A DNA stretch of 64,000 nt from Ammoniphilus resinae (GCF_017873965.1 NZ_JAGGKT010000003.1:62001-126000); one strand, 5' to 3'; positions 46,369-55,584 are shown, counted from the first letter of the stretch. The notes: generated by a model not told the origin, from the letters alone. Translations and numbers: made by a program.

Positions 46369-47103
46369 ATGGAAAAGGAAAAATGGGCATTAGTGACAGG
46401 CGCTAGCGGAGGAATCGGTTCGGCCATTAGTTTAAAGCTGGCAGAAGCGGGTTATCATTTGTATCTTCACTATTGGCGGGGGGAAGTTGAGATTCAGAAG
46501 TTGGCAGAGGCCTGTAGGGAATATGGAGCGGCTGCAGTCCCCATAAAGGCTGATTTGGAAATTGTAGAAGAAATCGGAGGACTGATTTCTTCACTTTCGC
46601 GGAAACCCGATGTCCTGATTAATAATGCTGGAATTACTCATTATGGCCTGTTTACAGAAACGCCAATCATCGATTTGGAGCGTTTATACCGGGTCAATGT
46701 ACGAGCACCCTTTCTTTTAGCACAAGGTTGTGCCCCTTATATGATTCGGCAGCAATACGGGAGAATTATTAACATTTCATCCATTTGGGGGGTAACAGGG
46801 GCATCTTGTGAGGTCCTTTATTCAATGACCAAAGGGGCTCTTCTTTCTTTTACCAAGGCATTAGCAAAGGAATTGGCGCCATCACAAGTTACCGTAAATG
46901 CAGTGGTGCCAGGGGCCATTGAAGGAAAGTTACTTCGCAACCAATTTAATGACGAAGAACTTAAACTCATTGCATCGGAAATTCCCATGGGACGGCTTGG
47001 GGAACCGGAAGAAATAGCTTCGCTTGTTGCATACCTATTGCAGCCAGATGCAAAGTATATTACTGGACAAGTCATAAGCCCCAACGGCGGGTGGTATACC
47101 TAA
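46369..47103 (+). CDS. ymfI: SDR family oxidoreductase YmfI
   Basis: A 244-residue classical short-chain dehydrogenase/reductase, similar to 3-oxoacyl-ACP reductases. It has the cofactor motif TGASGGIG near residue 10, NNAG near 85, the catalytic Ser in INISSIWG near 133 and the YSMTK Tyr-Lys pair near 149. ATG at 46369 gives a standard SDR N-terminus and follows GGAGAGGAA; the in-frame ATG at 46291 would place a terminator inside the gene. The substrate is not known. Confidence 0.9.
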   Translation: MEKEKWALVTGASGGIGSAISLKLAEAGYHLYLHYWRGEVEIQKLAEACREYGAAAVPIKADLEIVEEIGGLISSLSRKPDVLINNAGITHYGLFTETPIIDLERLYRVNVRAPFLLAQGCAPYMIRQQYGRIINISSIWGVTGASCEVLYSMTKGALLSFTKALAKELAPSQVTVNAVVPGAIEGKLLRNQFNDEELKLIASEIPMGRLGEPEEIASLVAYLLQPDAKYITGQVISPNGGWYT

Positions 47104-47142
47104 AGGGATTTCCCTAAAGTTGGACCTCAACCCGGGGAATAA

Positions 47143-47170
47143 TTGAATCTTAAACAAGTCATATTATATA
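47143..47170 (+). promoter_or_regulatory. Promoter of ymfJ
   Basis: TTGAAT and TATATA with a 16-base spacer lie 46 bases before the ymfJ start. Confidence 0.5.
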
Positions 47171-47215
47171 TGTACAGGAGGGGAACCTTCTGAAACATTT
47201 AAAGGAGGGATTCTA

Positions 47216-47464
47216 ATGTCAGTATTAGAAAACTTCGGTGAATGGAAATCCTTTTTAGCTGAACGCGTTGGACAAGCAGAAAAAATGGGAATGGACAAAA
47301 GCACGATGGCAAATGTAGCATCACAACTTGGTGACTACCTTTCAGATAAGGTTGATCCAAAAAATGTTGAAGAGCGTTTATTAAAGGAACTATGGGATTC
47401 TGCCGATGACCAACAGCAAAAAGCGCTTGCTGAAGTCATGATCAATTACGTTCAAAAACATTAG
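47216..47464 (+). CDS. ymfJ: DUF3243 family protein YmfJ
   Basis: An 82-residue, mostly helical, acidic cytosolic protein of the DUF3243 family, function unknown. VLENFGEWKSFLAERVGQAE at the N-terminus is cut at residue 20 and the VASQLGDYLSDKVDP segment follows. AAAGGAGGG precedes the ATG and a promoter and terminator frame the gene, so it is probably its own transcription unit. Constant neighbour of ymfI and ymfK. Confidence 0.9.
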   Translation: MSVLENFGEWKSFLAERVGQAEKMGMDKSTMANVASQLGDYLSDKVDPKNVEERLLKELWDSADDQQQKALAEVMINYVQKH

Positions 47465-47471
47465 TAAGGAT

Positions 47472-47503
47472 TTTGCCTCCATATTATTGGAGGCTTTTTT
47501 CCA
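47472..47503 (+). terminator. Intrinsic terminator after ymfJ
   Basis: GCCTCCA (47475-47481) pairs with TGGAGGC (47488-47494), followed by TTTTTT. Confidence 0.93.
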
Positions 47504-47569
47504 TTCCGCATAGGAATGAGTAAGCTTCCTCCAATTTACATTTCTACTGGCATGACAGCATCCGTCTCC

Positions 47570-47681
47570 TTCTGAACTTAAATTTTGAAGGGATTGTAGT
47601 CCTCGAAAAGGGGAATGCTTCTTCTAAAGATGGATACATCTTCTTCAAATGAACTTCAATAAGAAGCTTTTCTTATACAGT
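47570..47681 (+). repeat. Dispersed intergenic repeat, copy 2
   Basis: Shares GCTTCTTCTAAAGATGGA (47617-47634) and AGAAGCTTTTCTTATA (47662-47677) identically with the copy at 60563-60681. The left third is more diverged, keeping only GAACTTAAA-like bases around 47574. It fills the middle of the 304-base gap between ymfJ and ymfK; nothing else but the ymfK promoter is seen there. Confidence 0.7.
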
Positions 47682-47686
47682 TTTTT

Positions 47687-47725
47687 AGGAAAATTCCTTA
47701 CCTAGCGAGTAAAATATGGTATACT
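47687..47725 (+). promoter_or_regulatory. Promoter of ymfK with upstream palindrome
   Basis: TGGTATACT (47717-47725) is an extended -10; CTTACC at 17 bases upstream is a weak -35. Immediately before it lies the palindrome AGGAA-AA-TTCCT (47687-47698), which could be an operator. Confidence 0.55.
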
Positions 47726-47768
47726 TTCCAAGGAGAAGAATCATTTTTAATTCGAGAGGGATCCACAC

Positions 47769-48542
47769 ATGCAGAAGAGTGATTGGTACCTAGAATGGGA
47801 AATTCATAAAAATCGACCTGGGCTTTTGGGAGACATTGCCTCTATTTTAGGAATGCTTTCCATTAATATCATTACGATTAATGGTGTTGATGTTTGGCGA
47901 AGAGGAATGCTTTTACAAACGGATGATGAAAAAAAGATTGAATTACTGGGAAATATATTAAGGAAAGTAGAGAATATAACCATAACGGCCCTCCGTCCGC
48001 CTACAATGATGGATACGCTGGCTGTTCGTCACGGAAGATATATTGAACGAGATATGAAAGATAAAAAAACATTTCGTTTTACACGAGATGAAATTGGACT
48101 TCTTGTTGATTTTATGGCCGAAGTCTTTAAACATGAGGGGCACCAACTTGTAGGTGTCAGAGGGATGCCTCGCGTTGGGAAAACGGAATCTATGGTTGCG
48201 GCAAGTGTTTCAGCCAATAAGCGGTGGATTTTTATTTCATCAACGCTTTTAAGACAAACCGTACGAAATCAACTGGCAAACGATGAGATGGTGTCTGACA
48301 ATGTTTATTTTATCGATGGTATTGTATCCACCATGCGTTCCACAGAGAAACATCACGCGTTAATGCGTGAAGTTTTGCGTTTTCCGGCAACCAAGGTGAT
48401 TGAACATCCCGATATTTTTATTCGTGAAACAGAATTTTCCTTGGATGATTTCGATTATATTATTGAGTTGCGCAACCACCCAGAAGAAGAAATTACTTAT
48501 GAGGCAGTAAATGATACATTTTCTGATTTTAATTTAAGTTAA
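47769..48542 (+). CDS. ymfK: DUF3388 family protein YmfK
   Basis: A 257-residue protein of unknown function. The N-terminal third looks like an ACT-type regulatory domain (KNRPGLLGDIASILGMLSI, split near residue 15). The middle contains a P-loop-like GMPRVGKTES near residue 136, followed by a Walker B-like stretch NVYFIDGIV. This suggests a nucleotide-binding regulatory ATPase, but no activity is established. It precedes the rodZ-like gene as in B. subtilis. Confidence 0.87.
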   Translation: MQKSDWYLEWEIHKNRPGLLGDIASILGMLSINIITINGVDVWRRGMLLQTDDEKKIELLGNILRKVENITITALRPPTMMDTLAVRHGRYIERDMKDKKTFRFTRDEIGLLVDFMAEVFKHEGHQLVGVRGMPRVGKTESMVAASVSANKRWIFISSTLLRQTVRNQLANDEMVSDNVYFIDGIVSTMRSTEKHHALMREVLRFPATKVIEHPDIFIRETEFSLDDFDYIIELRNHPEEEITYEAVNDTFSDFNLS

Positions 48543-48564
48543 CATATAAATGGGAGGTGGGAGA

Positions 48565-49419
48565 GTGACCGAATTAGGCGAAACACTAAAACAAGCTCGA
48601 ATAAAAAAAGGACTTACAATTGATGATATTCATCAAGAAACGAAAATTCAAAGTAGATATTTAGAAGCAATAGAAGCTGGAAATCTAGACGCACTGCCTG
48701 GACATTTTTACGCAAGGGCTTTCGTAAAAAGCTACGCTGAGGTTGTTGGTATTGATCCGGATACGATCTTAGAGCATATCCAGCCGGAAATAGGGCCGCT
48801 TGTGGAAGAACAAGTAAAATCCTTAAGACGTCACCGTCCTGCTAAGCCCCCAGTACAAGCAGGAAGATGGCTGTCCAGAGTATTACTGTATTTATTTGCT
48901 GTGCTCATCCTGTTTGTCATTTACATAGCTTGGGCCAAGCTTGATGAAGTCCCAGACGTTAATTCGGAAATAGGACAGCCAACGGATACAGCCAATCCCC
49001 CTATTGTAGATAATCATATGTCTACGCCAAATCAGCCAAATCAATCAGGTCAAGGCAATGGGATCCCGCCTAATCAACCGCCTAAAGAGGAACAACAGCC
49101 CAAACCTACATTAAATTTTATCAGTCAGAAAGGAAACCTTTATCAATATGAAATGACCGGGGTATCCTCCCTCACTGTAAAGATTTCCGCAAATAGTGCT
49201 TGTTGGTTTAGTGTCCTAAAAGGGGGGGGGAACGGCGAACAAATTGATTCGTTTACCATGTCTAAAGGGAATTCGAAAGAGTGGAATCTTGCCGAGGCCA
49301 AGGAAGTAACCATTCGTTTAGGAAGTGCTCCAGATGTAGAAATTCTAGTGAATGGACAACCCTTAGATACTTCGAAGATGCCGCGAGCATTACAAATTAT
49401 ATCCGTAGTTTTGAAATAG
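48565..49419 (+). CDS. rodZ: RodZ-like protein (YmfM)
   Basis: A membrane protein that links the MreB cytoskeleton to the cell envelope. The 284-residue product has an N-terminal cro-like helix-turn-helix (LKQARIKKGLTIDDIHQETK, split near residue 8), a single transmembrane segment (VLLYLFAVLILFVIYIAWA, near residue 110), a Pro/Gln/Asn-rich linker and a C-terminal beta-rich DUF4115 domain. GTG at 48565 follows GGGAGGTGGGAG; the ATG at 48550 has no ribosome binding site. Confidence 0.92.
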   Translation: MTELGETLKQARIKKGLTIDDIHQETKIQSRYLEAIEAGNLDALPGHFYARAFVKSYAEVVGIDPDTILEHIQPEIGPLVEEQVKSLRRHRPAKPPVQAGRWLSRVLLYLFAVLILFVIYIAWAKLDEVPDVNSEIGQPTDTANPPIVDNHMSTPNQPNQSGQGNGIPPNQPPKEEQQPKPTLNFISQKGNLYQYEMTGVSSLTVKISANSACWFSVLKGGGNGEQIDSFTMSKGNSKEWNLAEAKEVTIRLGSAPDVEILVNGQPLDTSKMPRALQIISVVLK

Positions 49420-49448
49420 CCCTGAGAATTAGTCCAGGGCTATTTTTT
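49415..49448 (+). terminator. Intrinsic terminator overlapping the rodZ stop
   Basis: AATAGCCCTG (49415-49424) pairs with CAGGGCTATT (49435-49444), followed by TTTTTG. The rodZ stop codon is in the stem. Confidence 0.92.
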
Positions 49449-49531
49449 TGACAGCCATTTCTTCATATATTATACTTGTTAAGGTGAAAAAGCATAAATC
49501 GGAGCTTAAATATAGAATGTGAGGCAAAAAA

Positions 49532-50875
49532 ATGACAGTGAATACCAACACCAAGGAAAAGGTGGCGATCGTCACCCTTGGGTGCGAAAAAAACCTAGTG
49601 GATTCAGACATTATGTCAGAATTGGTAGATAAACGTGGATATGAAGTGGTTGAAAACCCAGAGGAAGCAACAGTAGTTGTTGTGAATACATGTAGTTTTA
49701 TTGACGCAGCCAAGGAAGAATCAGTTAATATGATCCTTGATATGGCTGATTTAAAAAAGACTTCCAAGTTGAAATCGTTAATTGTAGCGGGTTGCTTGAC
49801 ACAACGATACAAGGAAGTACTGATGGAAGAAATGCCAGAGATTGATGGGATTGTTGGAACGGGTGACTTCGATAAAATCACCGATATTATTGAAAAAACA
49901 TTAATTGGTGAGAAGGCCGTAATGGTTGGAAATCCCGCGTTTTCCTACGAAAATGTTTCCCGTCGAAAAATTGAAAAGGGTACGTTTACAGCGTATATTA
50001 AAGTTGCAGAAGGCTGTGACAATGCTTGTACGTTTTGTATTATCCCAACGCTGAGGGGGGCCTTCCGATCAAGAACGATTGAATCGGTTGTCCGTGAAGC
50101 TGAGGAACTCTCGCAACAGGGGATTAAGGAAATTAGCCTTATTGCTCAGGACCTTACGAATTATGGAATGGATTTATATGGTGAACACCGCTTGCCCCAA
50201 TTGTTGACGGAGGTCTCCAAGGTAGAGGGGATTGAGTGGATACGAATTCATTATGCATATCCAGGATATTTCACAGATGAGTTGATTGATGTGATTGCAA
50301 AAAATCCAAAGGTTTGCAATTATATAGATATGCCCTTACAACATAGTGAAGACTCTGTTTTGAAAAGAATGCGCAGGCCAGGACGTCAACGTGATACACG
50401 AGAATTGGTAGCCAAGATTCGTGATCGCATCGGGCAAGTTGCTATTCGGACATCTATTATTGTAGGTTTTCCTGGGGAAACTGAAGAGGATTTTGGGAAT
50501 CTTGTAGAATTTGTAAAGGAAATGAAATTTGACCGGTTAGGTGTCTTTACCTATTCTCAGGAAGAAGACACACCTGCTTATCGCTTAAAAGACCAAATTG
50601 ATCAGGAAACCAAAGAACGACGCGCAAATATTTTGATGGAAGTACAAAGAGAGATTGCAGGTGAACGCAACGGACAGTTTGTCGGACAAACTCTTGATGT
50701 CCTGATTGAAAGATATGATGGAAAAAATAATATCTATATCGGACGTACTCAATTTGACGCATTAGAGGTTGATGGTGAAGTTTTTGTTACCGGCTATCAA
50801 GGCGAATTGGGCGAAATTGCAAAGGTGAAAATTACCCATTCATACGATTATGATCTTTCGGGGGAGGTTGTCTAG
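49532..50875 (+). CDS. rimO: Ribosomal protein S12 methylthiotransferase RimO
   Basis: RimO adds a methylthio group to an Asp of ribosomal protein S12. The 447-residue protein has the methylthiotransferase layout: an N-terminal domain with three cluster Cys (LGCEKN, NTCSF, AGCLTQ), the radical-SAM motif CDNACTFC near residue 162, and a C-terminal TRAM domain. The GCEKNLVDSDIMS N-terminal sequence distinguishes it from MiaB. B. subtilis lacks rimO; many other Bacillales have it before pgsA. It is followed without gap by pgsA. Confidence 0.94.
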   Translation: MTVNTNTKEKVAIVTLGCEKNLVDSDIMSELVDKRGYEVVENPEEATVVVVNTCSFIDAAKEESVNMILDMADLKKTSKLKSLIVAGCLTQRYKEVLMEEMPEIDGIVGTGDFDKITDIIEKTLIGEKAVMVGNPAFSYENVSRRKIEKGTFTAYIKVAEGCDNACTFCIIPTLRGAFRSRTIESVVREAEELSQQGIKEISLIAQDLTNYGMDLYGEHRLPQLLTEVSKVEGIEWIRIHYAYPGYFTDELIDVIAKNPKVCNYIDMPLQHSEDSVLKRMRRPGRQRDTRELVAKIRDRIGQVAIRTSIIVGFPGETEEDFGNLVEFVKEMKFDRLGVFTYSQEEDTPAYRLKDQIDQETKERRANILMEVQREIAGERNGQFVGQTLDVLIERYDGKNNIYIGRTQFDALEVDGEVFVTGYQGELGEIAKVKITHSYDYDLSGEVV

Positions 50876-51448
50876 GTGAATCTGCCTAATAAGATTACCT
50901 TGGCACGCATTTTTCTCGTACCAGTAGTGATGCTTTTCCTACTGGTACGCTTTGATTTTGGAGTTCTTGTCATTGGCACCTTTAAAATTACATATAGTGA
51001 AATCATTGCTACCCTTATATTTATTTTGGCTGCCAGTACGGACGGTTTAGATGGATATATTGCCAGGAAAAGAAAATTAATTACAAACCTGGGAAAATTC
51101 TTGGATCCTTTGGCTGATAAGTTATTGATCTCAGCGGTGCTTATTTCGTTGGTAGAAATGCAGCGCCTGGATGCTTGGGTTGCCATTCTCATTATTAGCA
51201 GAGAATTTGCAGTGACAGGATTGCGGATGGTGGCGGTAGCTGAAGGTCAGGTCATTGCCGCCAGTAAGTGGGGGAAATTGAAAACCGTGATCCAAATTAT
51301 TGCTGTGTGTTCTCTGATGATAAATAACTTCCCTTTTTACTTTATTGGACTTCCATTTTCAACGTTTGCTGTTTGGGCAGCGGTAATCATTACACTGTTT
51401 TCTGGGTATGACTATTTCGCAAAGAATAAACATGTTATAAACTTTTAG
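50876..51448 (+). CDS. pgsA: CDP-diacylglycerol-glycerol-3-phosphate 3-phosphatidyltransferase
   Basis: PgsA makes phosphatidylglycerol phosphate from the CDP-diacylglycerol produced by CdsA. The 190-residue integral membrane enzyme has the CDP-alcohol phosphotransferase motif DGLDGYIAR...GKFLDPLADK (near residue 60), and about five hydrophobic segments. The GTG start directly follows the rimO stop, with GGGGGAGG within the end of rimO. Coupled translation is likely. Confidence 0.95.
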   Translation: MNLPNKITLARIFLVPVVMLFLLVRFDFGVLVIGTFKITYSEIIATLIFILAASTDGLDGYIARKRKLITNLGKFLDPLADKLLISAVLISLVEMQRLDAWVAILIISREFAVTGLRMVAVAEGQVIAASKWGKLKTVIQIIAVCSLMINNFPFYFIGLPFSTFAVWAAVIITLFSGYDYFAKNKHVINF

Positions 51449-51467
51449 GCGAGGGGAGCCACTGGAT

Positions 51468-52712
51468 ATGAAGGCTGAAATTATTGCTGTGGGTACTGAA
51501 TTGCTCTTAGGACAAATTGCTAATACCAATGCTCAATTTATTTCCAAGAAACTTGCGGAAGTGGGCATCGACGTTCTTTATCATTCGGTCGTTGGGGATA
51601 ATGCAGCAAGATTGGCAGGGTTGGTAGAAACAGCCCAGCAACGTTCAGACATCATTATTTTTACAGGTGGTCTAGGGCCTACCAAGGATGATTTAACAAA
51701 GGAAACGATTGCTCGCTGTATGGGGAAAACGCTTGTTGAAAATTCTGAGGCAATGGAGCAAATATTGGCTTTCTTTGCCCGCAGAGGAACACCAATGACC
51801 GAGAATAATCGTAAACAGGCTTTGGTCATTGAAGGGAGTACGGTGTTTCCTAATGATCATGGTATGGCTCCGGGGATGGCTGTTGAATCATCAGGAATCC
51901 GCTATTTATTATTCCCGGGCCCACCTAAGGAACTTAATCCGATGTTTGAAAATTATGCACTTCCTTACTTGCTTTCCCTTTCCTCTGATTCCCAAGTTGT
52001 ACATTCAAAGGTACTCCGCTTCTATGGAATCGGTGAATCCCTGTTGGAAGAAAAATTGATCGATTTAATTGATGGGCAAAGTAATCCGACCATTGCACCG
52101 CTCGCCAATGAAGCAGAGGTGACCATCCGAATTACGGCAAAAACAGATACTACTCAAAAAGCTGATGAAATGATTTCTGAGGTTGAGAAAGAAATTGAGC
52201 GCAGGGTTGGGGAGTTTATCTATGGATATAACCAGGATTCTTTACATAGTGTCTTAGTTGGGAAACTTAAGGAAAACGGATTAACCTTGTCGTTAGCGGA
52301 AAGCTGCACAGGAGGCTTGATCAGTCATTTAATCACGAATATTCCTGGATCATCTGAGGTTTATGCCGGGGGGTATGTCAGCTATACGGAAAAAGCCAAG
52401 GTTCAGGCCTTGGGAGTGGATCCCGCATTAACCCAAAAGTATGGAACTGTATCTGAAGAGGTTGCTTCAGCGATGGCTGTACAAGCGAAAACGAATATGT
52501 CAGCTGACATTGCTTTATCCGTTACTGGAGTGGCTGGACCTGGAACGGTGGAAGGAAAGCCGGTTGGACAGATATTCATTGGTGTTGCGACAGCAACTGG
52601 GGAAAAGGTATACTCCTTGAAGTTATCAGGAACTAGAGAGGGAATTCAGCTCCGTGCCGCGAAATACGGGATGTATTACCTGCTGAAAGAACTTGTGAAT
52701 GAAAGAAACTAA
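51468..52712 (+). CDS. cinA: CinA family protein (competence/damage-inducible)
   Basis: A 414-residue two-domain protein: an N-terminal molybdopterin-binding-like domain (AVGTELLLGQIANTNAQF and TGGLGPTKDD) with ADP-ribose pyrophosphatase activity in studied members, and a C-terminal PncC-type nicotinamide-nucleotide amidase domain (SLAESCTGGLISH near residue 275). In B. subtilis and pneumococcus it is expressed with recA. Here a helicase gene stands between cinA and recA. Confidence 0.95.
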   Translation: MKAEIIAVGTELLLGQIANTNAQFISKKLAEVGIDVLYHSVVGDNAARLAGLVETAQQRSDIIIFTGGLGPTKDDLTKETIARCMGKTLVENSEAMEQILAFFARRGTPMTENNRKQALVIEGSTVFPNDHGMAPGMAVESSGIRYLLFPGPPKELNPMFENYALPYLLSLSSDSQVVHSKVLRFYGIGESLLEEKLIDLIDGQSNPTIAPLANEAEVTIRITAKTDTTQKADEMISEVEKEIERRVGEFIYGYNQDSLHSVLVGKLKENGLTLSLAESCTGGLISHLITNIPGSSEVYAGGYVSYTEKAKVQALGVDPALTQKYGTVSEEVASAMAVQAKTNMSADIALSVTGVAGPGTVEGKPVGQIFIGVATATGEKVYSLKLSGTREGIQLRAAKYGMYYLLKELVNERN

Positions 52713-52747
52713 CGCAAAAAACTTGATTTGAATAAGGTGGTAATTTG

Positions 52748-54334
52748 ATGTTAACTTTTTCAGATTTTGCTTTGCATCGAAACTTACAAAGAGCTGTAAA
52801 TGACATGGGCTTTGAAGAGCCCTCTCCAATCCAGGCAACTGCTATTCCACTCATCTTGGAAGGGCATGATGTAATTGGCCAGGCCCAAACAGGTACAGGG
52901 AAGACAGCTGCTTTTGGGATTCCTTTAATTGAACGGGTGAGCAATGAAGGCAGGGTACAAGCCATTGTCCTAACCCCGACACGTGAATTAGCGATACAAG
53001 TGTCAGGAGAATTAAGGAAAATTTCCAAATACAAAAGAACCAGAACCCTCCCGATCTATGGCGGTCAATCGATAGGACACCAGATCCGGACACTTAAACA
53101 GGGTGTTCAGGTTGTGATTGGAACTCCAGGACGGATCTTAGACCATTTGCGCAGAAAAACATTACGTCTTGAGGATGTGAAGATGGTTGTTCTTGATGAA
53201 GCCGACGAAATGCTCGACATGGGTTTTATCGATGATATTAAGGAAATTCTTTCCTATACCCCTGAAGAGCGACAAACTCTGCTTTTCTCGGCCACCATGC
53301 CGAATGAAATTTTAGATCTTTCCCGGCGTTATATGAATAACCCGCAAACTGTTGCGATAAATAGAAAAGAAGTTACTGCACCATTGATTGATCAAGTATA
53401 CTATAAAGTTTTAGAACGAAATAAGCTGGATAGCCTATGCCGTATTCTTGACAGTGAGGAAGTTGGACTAGGGATCGTGTTTTGCCGGACAAAGCGCGGA
53501 GTCGATGAGTTGGCTGATGCCCTTCAGGAACGTGGATATCTTGCTGACGGTCTTCATGGAGATTTGAGCCAGGCACAGCGAGATCGTGTCATGAAAGGCT
53601 TTAGGGATTCGAGTATTGAACTGTTAGTTGCTACAGATGTGGCCGCTAGAGGGATTGATGTTGGGAATATTACCCATGTTATAAACTATGATATACCGCA
53701 GGATCCAGAAAGCTATGTTCACCGCATTGGTCGTACAGGGCGTGCTGGACGTAAGGGAATTGCCTTGACACTAGTGACCCCAAGGGAAATGAGGCAGCTT
53801 TTAACGATTGAAAAGGTAACTAAATCCAATCTTCAACCTCGAAGTGTTCCAACCTTAGCAGAAGTAGCAGAAAAGCAACAAATGCAGTGGAAAGAACAAG
53901 TGATTTCCGTTATAACTTCGGACGATGTGGATCTATCTTTGTTTTCATCTGTAGTGGATGATATGAAACAGGAATATTCATTGGAACGGATTGCAGCAGC
54001 AGCACTGCATGTAGCCTTCTCTTCCACCTTTCAAACTGAGGAAGAGGAAGTTTATAATTTTGGCGATACAGGCGCTTCTAAAGGAATGGTCCGCTTCTTC
54101 ATGAACGTGGGACGTAACATTGAAATGAAACCGCAGGATTTAGTAAAAGAGATTTCGGAAACTGTCGGGATATCTGGAAAGTCAGTGGGTAAGATCGATA
54201 TCTTTGATAAATTTACCTTCTTTGAAATTACCGAAGATGCAGCTCCGTTTGTTTACGAAGCCCTTCGCCATTCCCGAGTACTCGGAGCGAGGGTGAACGT
54301 AGAACCTGCTAAACCGCGTGGAAAAAGAGAATAG
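52748..54334 (+). CDS. DEAD-box RNA helicase with DbpA-type C-terminal domain
   Basis: A 528-residue ATP-dependent RNA helicase. Core motifs are in order: Q motif (PSPIQATAIP), motif I AQTGTGKTA, PTRELA, DEAD in VLDEADEMLD near residue 156, SAT, and HRIGRTGRAG. The C-terminal part from about 455 (RFFMNVGRNIEMKPQDLV, IDIFDKFTFFEI) is the DbpA-like RNA recognition domain that targets rRNA in DbpA and other RNAs in CsdA/DeaD. ATG at 52748 follows AAGGTGG. The position between cinA and recA is unusual. Likely roles are ribosome assembly or cold adaptation. Confidence 0.93.
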   Translation: MLTFSDFALHRNLQRAVNDMGFEEPSPIQATAIPLILEGHDVIGQAQTGTGKTAAFGIPLIERVSNEGRVQAIVLTPTRELAIQVSGELRKISKYKRTRTLPIYGGQSIGHQIRTLKQGVQVVIGTPGRILDHLRRKTLRLEDVKMVVLDEADEMLDMGFIDDIKEILSYTPEERQTLLFSATMPNEILDLSRRYMNNPQTVAINRKEVTAPLIDQVYYKVLERNKLDSLCRILDSEEVGLGIVFCRTKRGVDELADALQERGYLADGLHGDLSQAQRDRVMKGFRDSSIELLVATDVAARGIDVGNITHVINYDIPQDPESYVHRIGRTGRAGRKGIALTLVTPREMRQLLTIEKVTKSNLQPRSVPTLAEVAEKQQMQWKEQVISVITSDDVDLSLFSSVVDDMKQEYSLERIAAAALHVAFSSTFQTEEEEVYNFGDTGASKGMVRFFMNVGRNIEMKPQDLVKEISETVGISGKSVGKIDIFDKFTFFEITEDAAPFVYEALRHSRVLGARVNVEPAKPRGKRE

Positions 54335-54344
54335 TGATGGAGGA

Positions 54345-54380
54345 AAGGACTGCCTCGTTGGGGTGGTTCTTTTTAATTTA
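54345..54380 (+). terminator. Terminator after the helicase gene
   Basis: AGGACTGCCTC (54346-54356) pairs with GGGGTGGTTCT (54360-54370) through 11 pairs, several of them G-U, followed by TTTTAATTT. Confidence 0.7.
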
Positions 54381-54416
54381 AATGTTTTTCAGTCCGAAAG
54401 CCAAATTTCTCCTGCA

Positions 54417-54430
54417 AGAACATTCGTTTG
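54417..54430 (+). promoter_or_regulatory. LexA (SOS) box of recA
   Basis: AGAACATTCGTTTG resembles the Bacillus SOS consensus CGAACRNRYGTTYC, differing mainly at the outer bases. It lies 10 bases before the -35 of the recA promoter, as expected for LexA repression. Confidence 0.7.
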
Positions 54431-54440
54431 TATTTTCTTG

Positions 54441-54469
54441 TTGGCAAACAGATTGAAATTAGGTATCAT
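54441..54469 (+). promoter_or_regulatory. Sigma-A promoter of recA
   Basis: TTGGCA and TATCAT are spaced by 17 bases, 49 bases upstream of the recA start. Confidence 0.85.
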
Positions 54470-54517
54470 TAAGGAGAAAAGCTAGTCTGGCTTTCTATTA
54501 TGGGAGGGGGATTTTAT

Positions 54518-55576
54518 TTGTCAGATCGAAAAGCGGCCTTAGAATCGGCATTGCGTCAAATAGAAAAGCAGTTTGGAAAAGGATCCATTATGAAGTTGGG
54601 GGAAGTGGCAGCAACCAATACTGTTTCGGTTGTTTCCAGCGGTTCAATTGCCTTGGATATCGCTCTTGGAATTGGAGGTTACCCAAAGGGAAGAATTATT
54701 GAAATCTATGGTCCGGAATCAAGCGGTAAAACAACCGTTGCCTTACATGCCATTGCTTCCGTTCAGAAAAATGGCGGACAGGCAGCATTTATAGATGCTG
54801 AGCATGCGCTTGACCCAGTCTATGCCAGCAAACTAGGGGTTAACATAGATGAATTGTTATTATCCCAGCCCGATACAGGGGAGCAGGCACTCGAGATCGC
54901 AGAGGCACTTGTCCGTAGCGGTGCAGTCGATATTGTTGTTGTTGACTCAGTTGCCGCACTAGTACCTAAAGCGGAAATCGAAGGGGAAATGGGAGATTCC
55001 CATGTGGGTTTACAGGCCCGCCTTATGTCTCAGGCATTGCGTAAATTGGCTGGTGCTATCAACAAATCAAAAACGATCGCCATCTTTATCAATCAACTTC
55101 GGGAAAAGGTGGGAGTTATGTTTGGAAATCCCGAAACCACTCCCGGCGGTCGGGCTTTGAAGTTTTACTCTAGCGTACGTCTAGATGTGCGTCGTGCAGA
55201 AACGATTAAACAAGGCAATGATATGGTGGGAAATCGTACAAAGATTAAGGTAGTAAAAAACAAAGTGGCCCCACCATTCAAGAGCAGTGAAGTAGATATC
55301 ATGTATGGGGAAGGAATTTCTCATGAAGGAAGTATCCTCGATATCGGCTCGGACGTGGATATTGTTTCAAAGAGTGGCGCATGGTATTCCTATAATGGAG
55401 AACGACTAGGGCAAGGAAGGGAAAATGCAAAACAATTCCTTAAAGAAAATCCAGCCATTACAGATGAAATCGAGAAGCAAATACGCGAACATTTCTTATT
55501 AAATAGTACAACGGTACCTGTCAAAGCAGTAGAAGAAGATGAGGAATCAGAGGAATTTGAATTAGATTTTGAATAA
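54518..55576 (+). CDS. recA: Recombinase RecA
   Basis: RecA forms filaments on single-stranded DNA, drives homologous recombination and triggers LexA self-cleavage. The 352-residue protein has the Walker A motif GPESSGKTT near residue 66, VVDSVAAL for Walker B, the DNA-binding loop region [19 protein letters not shown] split near residue 195, and an acidic C-terminal tail ([14 protein letters not shown]). The start is TTG at 54518 after GGGAGGGGG; the ATG at 54500 precedes that site and is rejected. An inverted repeat separates it from recX. Confidence 0.97.
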   Translation: MSDRKAALESALRQIEKQFGKGSIMKLGEVAATNTVSVVSSGSIALDIALGIGGYPKGRIIEIYGPESSGKTTVALHAIASVQKNGGQAAFIDAEHALDPVYASKLGVNIDELLLSQPDTGEQALEIAEALVRSGAVDIVVVDSVAALVPKAEIEGEMGDSHVGLQARLMSQALRKLAGAINKSKTIAIFINQLREKVGVMFGNPETTPGGRALKFYSSVRLDVRRAETIKQGNDMVGNRTKIKVVKNKVAPPFKSSEVDIMYGEGISHEGSILDIGSDVDIVSKSGAWYSYNGERLGQGRENAKQFLKENPAITDEIEKQIREHFLLNSTTVPVKAVEEDEESEEFELDFE

Positions 55577-55584
55577 ATACCTTG

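Noticed and set aside
47103-47118. AGGGATTTCCCT after ymfI as a terminator
   Set aside because: The stem is five base pairs with a two-base loop and no T run, too weak to call.
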